Assembly (NCBI GenBank): GCA_018894495.1
Contig: JAHIOY010000103.1
Coordinates: 1-10,514, forward strand
DNA length: 10,514 bases
Reading direction: 5' to 3'
DNA from: Patescibacteria group bacterium
GTDB taxonomy: Bacteria; Patescibacteriota; Minisyncoccia; Minisyncoccales; JAHIOY01
Shown: positions 4,494 through 10,514 of the stretch, piece after piece
Numbering within the stretch: position 1 is the first letter of the stretch
Layout: each line of letters opens with the position of its first letter
Program-made: the position numbers and the translations under genes
The notes under the pieces: model-generated
Told to the model about the DNA's origin: nothing
Databases searched by the model: none
Seen by the model: the letters and a program-made list of their open reading frames with translations, nothing else

Positions 4494-5591
4494 TTAATAA
4501 CCCTTTAATTTTTTAAGGGATTTATGTTTTCTGGTTTTTTCCAATGCTTTGGCTTCGATTTGACGAATTCTCTCTCTGGTCACCCCAAATTCCTTTCCCA
4601 CCTCCTCTAATGTATGACGGACGCCGTCTTTTAAACCGTGCCTTAGTTCTAAAATCTTTTGTTCTCTCGGGCTCAAATCAATCAAAATTTCTTTTAGCCG
4701 TTCTTTTAAAATGTTTCTGGTTGCTTCCGAAGAGGGCAAGGGAGTTTTTTCATCGGCAATAAATTCAGCTAAAATGCTGTTTTCTTCATCTGTGCCCACC
4801 GGGGTCTCCAGGGAAACAGTCCCCTGAGAAATTTTCTGAATATGGTGAATTTTATCAATTTCAAGCCCCATTTCAGTTGCAATTTCCTCGGCCAAGGGTT
4901 CTCTTCCCAGTTCCTGCAAGAGTCGTCTCTTAACCTGACTGTATTTTGAAATTGTTTCTACCATATGAACAGGAATTCTAATTGTTTTTCCGAAATCGGC
5001 TATTGACCGGGTTACCGCTTGCCTTATCCACCAGGTGGCATAAGTTGAAAATTTATAACCCCGCCGCCAATCAAATTTCTCCACCGCTCTAAAAAGGCCG
5101 ATATTTCCTTCCTGGATTAGGTCTAAAAGGGTTAGGTTAGAAGACCGGCCGACATATTTTTTAGCTATTGAGACAACTAATCTTAGATTGGATTTTGCCA
5201 ATCTTTTCTTCGCTTCCCGGTCTCCCTTTTCTATTCTTTTGGCTAATTCTTTTTCACCGGCCGGCGTTAGGGGCGGGTAGCGACCAATTTCTTTTAAATA
5301 CATTTGAATTGGATTAAAGGATATTGCCGAAGCCCTAACCGGTTTTTTTTCCGGCGCTTTCTCTAAAAAACCTCTGGCTTCCTTAACCTCAATTCCCTCT
5401 TTTTCCAGCTCATCGTAAAATTTTTCCAAGCCCAAAATATCCTTTTCCAAGTACGGAAAAAAAGAAAGAATTTCTGAGCTAGTAACAAAACCTTTTTTCT
5501 TGCCCCTTTCCAATAATTGTTGAAGTTTTTCTTTTACAAAAACTAAGGTTCGCTTCCGAACTCTTTTTTGCTTTATCCTCTTTTTAGTCAT
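4494..5591 (-). CDS. rpoD: Primary RNA polymerase sigma factor (sigma-70/RpoD)
   Basis: The 365 residues encode the housekeeping sigma factor that directs RNA polymerase to promoters. Order of regions: a region 1.1-like helical N-terminus (VKEKLQQLLERGKKKGFVTSSEI...), region 1.2 (FNPIQMYLKEIGRYPPLTPAGEKELAKRI), region 2 with DLIQEGNIGLFRAVEKFD and the -10 recognition helix YKFSTYATWWIRQAVTR, region 3 (RIPVHMVETISKYSQVKRRL), and region 4 with LSPREQKILELRHGL and the -35 recognition helix VTRERIRQIEAKALEK. I chose the ATG at 5591: it overlaps the dnaG stop as ATGACTAA, a typical coupled start. An in-frame ATG at 5645 would add 18 very basic residues encoded within dnaG and has no better ribosome site. 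AGGAG lies 19 bases upstream of the chosen start, with a possible hairpin between. The product matches the near-consensus promoters seen in this window. Confidence 0.95.
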   Translation of the reverse strand: MTKKRIKQKRVRKRTLVFVKEKLQQLLERGKKKGFVTSSEILSFFPYLEKDILGLEKFYDELEKEGIEVKEARGFLEKAPEKKPVRASAISFNPIQMYLKEIGRYPPLTPAGEKELAKRIEKGDREAKKRLAKSNLRLVVSIAKKYVGRSSNLTLLDLIQEGNIGLFRAVEKFDWRRGYKFSTYATWWIRQAVTRSIADFGKTIRIPVHMVETISKYSQVKRRLLQELGREPLAEEIATEMGLEIDKIHHIQKISQGTVSLETPVGTDEENSILAEFIADEKTPLPSSEATRNILKERLKEILIDLSPREQKILELRHGLKDGVRHTLEEVGKEFGVTRERIRQIEAKALEKTRKHKSLKKLKGY

Positions 5592-8500
5592 GCCCCGTAG
5601 GGAGCTTGCTCTCCTGCGGAGTTTCTTTTTTTTCTTTTCCTTCATATTCTTTATTTCGGATTCTTCTTTCCGATTTTTCGGAAAGAAAACTTGATTCTTC
5701 AGAAATAAAAACTTGTAATAATATCTGGTTAAATTTTTGGGTCAATTCGTTAATTTTTTCTGAATTTCCTTCTCCCTCGGCTCCTTTTATCTCTAAGGAA
5801 ATTTGGTCTAATTCATTTTTAATTTTTAGGGTTTGAATTTCTTTCAAACAAAATTTTATTTCGGGCAAGATATGTTCTTTATCTATTTCCTCAATTTCGG
5901 CTTTTAAAGAAAAATACTTAAAATCGTCAGATTCTACAAAATCCTTCGGGATTCTACAAAATCCTTCGGGATTTTGTAAACTTGTTTTGTAAACTTGATT
6001 CGGAGTTTGGTTTTTTTTCAAGCTAATCAAAATATCTTTTATTGGGACTGAAAACAGGGCTAAATCATTTTCACTAACTAAATTTAAACCTTCGGGGTTT
6101 TCCGGCGATTTTAAAATTAAAGTGAGCAATGTTTCTTCCAGGAGTTCTTTCCTTGATTTTTTGGGAAGAACGGTTTTTTGGGGGGTTTTAAAATACTCTG
6201 GCAGATTATAATCCCCAATTTTAACCTTCCTTAACTCTTCTCTGATATCCTCTTCTCTTGCCCTGAGCCGCCTGGCTAATTCCTGAATCCAATGGCTCTG
6301 TTCAATTTTATCTGGAATTATTTTGAGAACCGGCAATAAAATTCGCGAAATTTTTTTCTTTCCTTCGGCTGCCCTTGGGTCAGCGCCCTGAAAAGCAATC
6401 TCAAAGTAAAAGTCATAAATTGATTTAGCTCCCTTTATGGCCTCTTCCCACTCTTTTTTATTGGCTAAGATTATGTCGGCCGGGTCCTTGCCCTGAGGCA
6501 ATCTCACTATTTTGATATTAAAACCCAATGACCGGGCCGACTCAATCCCTCTTTTTGTTGCGTTTTGGCCAGCAATATCCATATCAAAAGAAACGAACAG
6601 GTTATTTGAATATCTCTTTAAAGTTTTCAATTGCTCGTTGGTCAAAGCTGTGCCGCAGGTGGCAACCGTGTTTTCTGAACCCGCCTGATGGGCCATAATT
6701 ACATCTATGTTTCCCTCAACCAAAATGCAAAAATCCCTTTTCCTGACCTCAATTTTCGCCTTATCCAAGCCATAGAGGAGCCGACTTTTATCATAGAGCA
6801 ATGTATTGGGAGTATTAAGGTATTTCGCCTCGTCCGATTTTTGATTTTTAAACACCCGACCGCTGAATCCAACCACCTGGGAATTCAAGTCAAAAATCGG
6901 AAAAATTATCCTTCCTCGGAATCGGTCATAAGAATCTCGCGAATTTGCGCTAATTTCACTAATATTTTCTTCTCTTTTAATGGCCAGGCCGGCTTTAACT
7001 ATTTCTTCATTTTTGTAGCCCTTTGAGACCAAAAAATCGGATAATCCCTGCCAGCGAGCAGGAGACCAACCCAACCGCCATTTTTTGACGCTTTCTTCTG
7101 AAGTCCCTCTTCCTAAAAGATATTGCTTCACTTCTTTTCCGGCCGAACTTCCGTCTAATTGTTTCTCAAAAAATCTTGCCGCCAGTTCGCAAATTTCATA
7201 TACTCTTTGCCTCTCGGTCTTGAGATTTTTCCATTCCGGCGACCTTGGTTTTAGCTCCACTCCGGTTCTTTGGGCCAGCATTCGCAAAGCATCGCCAAAT
7301 TCCACACCTTCAATCTGCATAATAAATTTAAAAACATCACCCCCGGTTCCGCAATTTTTTACTACAAAATTAGTTGCCACATAAGAATTATCTTCTGCCA
7401 CGGCCAAATTATATACTTTACCTTTAAATGTTCTCTTTTTAATTTCTTTAACTGGCAAAATAACATAAGAATTGTTGTCTTTCTCGTAAAAATCTGCATA
7501 ATGTGCAGTAATATTTTCCTGCCACAAAATCCTATATGTTTTTTTGTGATGAACTCCATTTTTATCTATTTTTTCTTTCTGTTCTCTAAAAATTGGTATT
7601 ATGCCTTGCCTTAAAAGAATATCTCTCAGTTGTTCTGCTAAAGCCAAAGAAACTGTCGTAATGGCTCTGAAATATCTCTTATTTTTAGTATCAGCTACTC
7701 TGCTAGTGTGTCCATCGCCTCTAAAAATCGCTTCCAATATTATTCTTTGTTTTTCAAAAGGAAGATATTGAAACTCAAAAGGAATATGCTTATTTACCGC
7801 TCCTTTTCCGCAGAGATTCCCCAAAATATTTGCTAAATTAGAACTATTGACAACAACCTCTAAGCCACTGTGACCATCTTTTCTTTTCCCTCGAATTGAA
7901 CTATTTAGAGAAAAAACCTGCCTAATCAAACATTGGATATCGTTAGAAAATTCCGTTTCGTGATCACCAAGGCTGAATATGACGTGTCCATAATTATCAA
8001 CACTGCCTTCTGCAATCCAATACCCTATTAATTGTAGGAAATCTTTGTTTGTTTTTATTACTTCCGTAAATTTCTTTAATCTTCTAGCATAAAAACTTAT
8101 ATGGCGAGTCAGATAATCCCTCAAATTAATAGAACCAACGTCTCTTATTTCTTTATTAATTGGAAAAAGCAAATAATCGTTTAATGAAATCTCTCCGGCC
8201 CGTATTTTTTTTATTTTATAATTTTGGAAATATTTAGTAGGACAATTCCGATCACAGCGAGATTGACAAAGTCTTGTTTCGCGGCGCTTGTGCCTACAAT
8301 TATTAGTCCTTATCGCATATACCTTATGGTTGCTAGTTAAAGAAGTTGTCCCACCAAACTTTCTTACTCTTATATCTACAACCTCTCCTTTATAATTTCG
8401 CCAAAAAGTTTCCAGGACTGGCATAAATCTACCTTTGTGAGTAAGAACAGTGTCATCTATTTTGATGTTTTCAATTGGATGGTATCCCCTTTCAGTTTTT

Positions 8501-8703
8501 ATTAAAGAACCATGGAGAAAACAGCCTCCGAAACAATGCCAGATTTGTCTTGCCGGCGAAACAAAAAAAGAGGGGGTCTTTTCCGAATGAAAAGGACAAA
8601 GGGCGCGATAATTCGCTCCCGCTTTTTGGAGTTTAATATAAGAACCAATAACCTCAACAATATCCAGCCGATTTTTAATATCTTCTATTGGAGAATTAAG
8701 CAT
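5584..8703 (-). CDS. dnaG: DNA primase DnaG containing an intein
   Basis: The precursor is 1039 residues, or 649 after removal of the intein, a normal primase size. DnaG makes RNA primers at the replication fork and works with the replicative helicase. The N-terminal CHC2 zinc-binding domain (about residues 1-60 and 451-480) has ligands C36, H39 and C57 plus the Cys that follows the intein. The RNA polymerase core includes YDRFRGRIIFPI (592-603), then the TOPRIM domain with VEGNIDV (662-668) and the metal-binding FDMDIAG (706-712). The C-terminal helicase-interaction region (about 780-1039) is poorly conserved, and in it two short tandem duplications encode residues about 903-926. The start fits the family (IEDIKNRLDIVEVIGSYIKL). 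The gene is first in a dnaG-rpoD operon, overlapping rpoD by 8 bp. Confidence 0.96.
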   Translation of the reverse strand: MLNSPIEDIKNRLDIVEVIGSYIKLQKAGANYRALCPFHSEKTPSFFVSPARQIWHCFGGCFLHGSLIKTERGYHPIENIKIDDTVLTHKGRFMPVLETFWRNYKGEVVDIRVRKFGGTTSLTSNHKVYAIRTNNCRHKRRETRLCQSRCDRNCPTKYFQNYKIKKIRAGEISLNDYLLFPINKEIRDVGSINLRDYLTRHISFYARRLKKFTEVIKTNKDFLQLIGYWIAEGSVDNYGHVIFSLGDHETEFSNDIQCLIRQVFSLNSSIRGKRKDGHSGLEVVVNSSNLANILGNLCGKGAVNKHIPFEFQYLPFEKQRIILEAIFRGDGHTSRVADTKNKRYFRAITTVSLALAEQLRDILLRQGIIPIFREQKEKIDKNGVHHKKTYRILWQENITAHYADFYEKDNNSYVILPVKEIKKRTFKGKVYNLAVAEDNSYVATNFVVKNCGTGGDVFKFIMQIEGVEFGDALRMLAQRTGVELKPRSPEWKNLKTERQRVYEICELAARFFEKQLDGSSAGKEVKQYLLGRGTSEESVKKWRLGWSPARWQGLSDFLVSKGYKNEEIVKAGLAIKREENISEISANSRDSYDRFRGRIIFPIFDLNSQVVGFSGRVFKNQKSDEAKYLNTPNTLLYDKSRLLYGLDKAKIEVRKRDFCILVEGNIDVIMAHQAGSENTVATCGTALTNEQLKTLKRYSNNLFVSFDMDIAGQNATKRGIESARSLGFNIKIVRLPQGKDPADIILANKKEWEEAIKGAKSIYDFYFEIAFQGADPRAAEGKKKISRILLPVLKIIPDKIEQSHWIQELARRLRAREEDIREELRKVKIGDYNLPEYFKTPQKTVLPKKSRKELLEETLLTLILKSPENPEGLNLVSENDLALFSVPIKDILISLKKNQTPNQVYKTSLQNPEGFCRIPKDFVESDDFKYFSLKAEIEEIDKEHILPEIKFCLKEIQTLKIKNELDQISLEIKGAEGEGNSEKINELTQKFNQILLQVFISEESSFLSEKSERRIRNKEYEGKEKKETPQESKLPTGHD
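5931..5997 (-). repeat. Two adjacent tandem duplications within dnaG
   Basis: ATTCTACAAAATCCTTCGGG occurs twice in exact tandem (5931-5950, 5951-5970), followed after one base by two exact copies of TTTTGTAAACTTG (5972-5984, 5985-5997). The second 20-mer forms a perfect 10-bp hairpin with the next bases (5955-5964 with 5969-5978, loop TTCG on the + strand). Removing one copy of each would delete 20 + 13 = 33 bp, exactly 11 codons, so the frame is kept only if both are present or both absent. Confidence 0.9.
7354..8523 (-). other. Intein with LAGLIDADG homing endonuclease inserted in the DnaG zinc motif
   Basis: This 390-residue insertion spans DnaG precursor residues 61-450. It starts with Cys (CFLHGSLIKTERGYHPIENI, block A, with DDTVLTHKG after it). 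Block B is TSNHKVY with the conserved His. The endonuclease has LIGYWIAEGSV (first LAGLIDADG-like motif) and LEAIFRGDGHTS (second), with their acidic residues. Block F is VYNLAVAEDNSYVA, and the end is FVVKN followed by Cys+1 of the extein. Splicing would join HCFGG to CGTGGDVF, leaving a normal-looking primase zinc motif. The penultimate residue, usually His, is Lys here. Between blocks B and C there is a Cys-rich stretch (NNCRHKR..., then RLCQSRCDRNC), which may bind metal. An excess over the roughly 140-residue splicing domain is expected for an endonuclease-bearing intein. Confidence 0.93.
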
Positions 8704-8778
8704 GGTTTAAACAGTAGATTTATGATATAATAAATTTAATCGAAAAACAAGATTTGATATTCGTTTATTCGTTGATTT
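8704..8778. promoter_or_regulatory. Divergent promoter region between dnaG and the glycosyltransferases
   Basis: On the + strand, TG-A-TATAAT (8723-8731) is an extended -10 about 48 bp before the glycosyltransferase ATG. On the - strand, TTGTTT (8745-8750), 17 bp, TATCAT (8722-8727) would drive dnaG with a leader of about 12 nt. The two -10 elements overlap, so polymerase could not occupy both at once and the two transcription units may compete. No ribosome site is clear on either side. Confidence 0.45.
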
Positions 8779-9813
8779 ATGAGAATTGCCCAAATAGCGC
8801 CTCTTTGGATTCCCGTGCCGCCCCATACCTACGGCGGCACTGAACTTGTTATTTCCTGGCTTTGCGATGAATTGGTCAGAAGAGGGCATAAAGTCACCCT
8901 CTTTGCCACTGCGGACTCAAAGACAAAAGCAAAATTAGTGCCAATTTGGCCGAAGTCGTTATGGAAAGCGAATTTAAAAGCGCCCCACGCCGTTTTTTCT
9001 TTGCTTTATGAAAAATTGACTTCTTTACAAGACCAATTTGATATCATCCATGACCATTGCGAATTTTATACTGCTTCCTATTCAAAATTTTTAAAGCCGC
9101 CGGTTATTACTACCTTGCATCATCCCTTAACCGAAGAAACGATAAACCTTTATAAAAAATTTCCGAAAATCAATTTTGTCGCCGTCTCAAAAAATCAAAG
9201 AAAATCGGGCCCCGGCATCAACATCGTTAAAACAATTTATCACGGGCTTCCCTTGGAAAATTATCAATTTAATCCTAAACCAAAAAATTACCTTATCTGG
9301 CTTTCAAAAATCACCCGGGAAAAAGGAATCGCCGAAGCCATAGACATTGCCAAATTAAGCGGAGAAAATTTAATAATTTCAGGCAACATTCCTCCCGAAT
9401 GCGGAGATTATTTTGATTTCAGAATAAAACCCTTAATTGACGGCAAAAAAATTCAGTTTGTCGGCGCCTCAGATTTTGAAAAGAAAATTGACTTATTTAA
9501 AAATGCCAAAGCGTTTATTTTTCCAGTAAAGAGACCCGAACCATTTGGTTTGGTGGTTATTGAAGCCATGGCCTGTGGGACTCCGGTTATCGCTTTCAAA
9601 GAGGGTTCTCTTCCCGAATTAATAGAAGATGGAAAAACTGGCTTTTTGGTAAGCTCAGTTGAGGAGGCCTGTCAATCCCTTAAAAAAATTGATAAAATCT
9701 CAAGAGAATACTGCCGCGAATATGTCCAAAAAAATTTCAATTTAAAAAGAATGGTCAACCGCTACGAAAAACTTTATAAAAAAATTTTAGCAAAACATGA
9801 AAAGAAAACTTAA
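8779..9813 (+). CDS. GT4-family glycosyltransferase
   Basis: This 344-residue GT-B fold enzyme transfers a sugar from a nucleotide-sugar donor, probably to a cell-surface glycan or lipid carrier; the substrate is unknown. The N-terminal acceptor domain begins MRIAQIAPLWIPVPPHTYGGTE with the glycine-rich GGTE loop and includes DIIHDHCEF and VITTLHHP. The C-terminal donor domain starts near residue 170 (NYLIWLSKITREKGIAEAID) and carries the E-x7-E region PEPFGLVVIEAMACGTPVIAF (about 252-273). No signal peptide or membrane segment is seen, so it is cytosolic or peripheral. It overlaps the next, paralogous gene by 17 bp, consistent with one operon. Confidence 0.9.
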   Translation: MRIAQIAPLWIPVPPHTYGGTELVISWLCDELVRRGHKVTLFATADSKTKAKLVPIWPKSLWKANLKAPHAVFSLLYEKLTSLQDQFDIIHDHCEFYTASYSKFLKPPVITTLHHPLTEETINLYKKFPKINFVAVSKNQRKSGPGINIVKTIYHGLPLENYQFNPKPKNYLIWLSKITREKGIAEAIDIAKLSGENLIISGNIPPECGDYFDFRIKPLIDGKKIQFVGASDFEKKIDLFKNAKAFIFPVKRPEPFGLVVIEAMACGTPVIAFKEGSLPELIEDGKTGFLVSSVEEACQSLKKIDKISREYCREYVQKNFNLKRMVNRYEKLYKKILAKHEKKT

Positions 9814-10514
9814 AATTGCCCAGGTTGCCCCCCTTTGGTTTTCCATTCCGCCTGAAAAATACGGCGGCGGCGAGATAATTGTGCATCATCTTACGGAAGA
9901 ACTTGTCAAACGAGGACATAAAGTAACTCTTTTTGCCTCAGGCGATTCGAAAACCTCAGCAAAATTAATACCAACCTGGCCTAAATGTCTTACTAAATTA
10001 AAAATTTACGGAAACCCGATACGGTGGCATAATTGTGTTTTCCCTTTGTTTAATATGTCAAAAGCCTTTGAAATGGCGAATAACTTTGACATTATTCATA
10101 TTCACGAAAATAGCACTTGCCTTTCTAATTTTTTCACTCGGTTGGTAAAAACGCCGGTGGTTATCACTATCCATGACCCCTTTCCTCTACCTATTGATAT
10201 AGATAGATACGCAGCTTTTAAAAAATATAAAGATAATAATTTTATTAGTATAAGTAACTCTCATAGAATCTCGGCAAAAAAATTAGGATTAAACTTCGTT
10301 GCCACCGTTTACAATGGGATAGATATTGATGCTTTTAAATTTAACCCAAAGCCAGGTAAGTATTTAGCCTGGCTGGGAAGATCTGCACCCAATAAGGGAG
10401 CAAAGGAAGCAATTATCGCGGCTAAGGCAACGAAAGAAAATTTAATTTTGGCCGGCAGAATAGATATAAACAGCCCGGTTGCTAAAGAATACTTTGATAA
10501 AGAAATTAAACCTA
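9797..10514 (+). CDS. Second GT4-family glycosyltransferase (partial, runs off the window)
   Basis: The frame is open from the ATG at 9797 to the end, giving 239 residues. The N-terminus closely resembles the preceding gene: KIAQVAPLWFSIPPEKYGGGE, then ELVKRGHKVTLFASGDSKTSAKLIPTWPK. The acceptor domain continues with DIIHIHENS and VVITIHDPF, and the donor domain begins at LAWLGRSAPNKGAKEAI. The catalytic E-x7-E region lies beyond the window. The gene probably arose by tandem duplication of its neighbour, with divergence in the middle of the acceptor domain. It overlaps that gene by 17 bp in another frame, which suggests translational coupling. Confidence 0.9.
   Translation, partial: MKRKLKIAQVAPLWFSIPPEKYGGGEIIVHHLTEELVKRGHKVTLFASGDSKTSAKLIPTWPKCLTKLKIYGNPIRWHNCVFPLFNMSKAFEMANNFDIIHIHENSTCLSNFFTRLVKTPVVITIHDPFPLPIDIDRYAAFKKYKDNNFISISNSHRISAKKLGLNFVATVYNGIDIDAFKFNPKPGKYLAWLGRSAPNKGAKEAIIAAKATKENLILAGRIDINSPVAKEYFDKEIKP

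Noticed and set aside
5591..5645. rpoD start at the upstream ATG 5645
   Set aside because: It would add an 18-residue lysine/arginine-rich tail lying entirely within dnaG without a better ribosome site. The ATGACTAA overlap is the more usual arrangement.
5931..5997. CRISPR-like array
   Set aside because: The repeats are directly adjacent without spacers and lie inside the dnaG coding frame.
7270..7614. + strand ORFs within the intein and dnaG region
   Set aside because: They are antisense shadows of a well-supported coding frame and have no recognisable motifs.

Overview
The window looks like part of a small-genome, AT-rich bacterium of the Candidate Phyla Radiation (Patescibacteria, perhaps Parcubacteria). 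I infer this from gene content and style, not from a marker gene: start codons mostly lack a Shine-Dalgarno sequence, a small four-helix-bundle gene is flanked by A/T heptad repeats, a truncated large serine recombinase runs into a tRNA, and housekeeping genes carry self-splicing insertions. A 16S rRNA or ribosomal-protein tree would be needed to confirm it.

Layout. Positions 1-195 hold the 3' end of an IS200/IS605-type tnpB and its right-end hairpin, which stops 4 bp before the start codon of ychF (200-1279, +). A cold-shock protein gene (1339-1536, -) follows with its own promoter and a leader of about 100 nt. Upstream of that promoter, on the same strand, lies a strongly structured stretch (about 1655-1850) preceded by a near-consensus promoter; this may be an undescribed small RNA. 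Then come a membrane-anchored hypothetical gene (2002-2520, +), a bidirectional terminator, a 65-residue hypothetical gene (2578-2775, -) and a serine-recombinase remnant that lacks its catalytic domain (2768-3808, +). The remnant's frame runs through three perfect hairpins and into a tRNA.

That tRNA (3687-3977, -) is tRNA-Asn(GUU), split in the anticodon loop by a 216-nt group I intron. Upstream on the same strand are a four-helix-bundle gene (4055-4441) between 20-bp direct repeats, and the core pair dnaG-rpoD (8703 to 4494), the remnant of the macromolecular-synthesis operon. dnaG is interrupted in its zinc-finger motif by a 390-residue intein with a LAGLIDADG endonuclease. Its C-terminal region also contains two tandem duplications (20 bp + 13 bp) that together keep the frame. 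Divergent from dnaG is a pair of paralogous GT4 glycosyltransferases (8779-9813, and 9797 to the window end, +).

How the parts fit together. dnaG and rpoD overlap by 8 bp (ATGACTAA) and are probably translationally coupled, tying primase to the main sigma factor. Both dnaG and tRNA-Asn need a splicing event to be functional: protein splicing that brings together the zinc ligands of DnaG, and RNA splicing that restores the Asn anticodon. The most notable observations are these two self-splicing elements in essential genes, the structured non-coding region before csp, the TnpB right end whose presumed guide is the start of ychF, and the frame-compensated duplications in dnaG.
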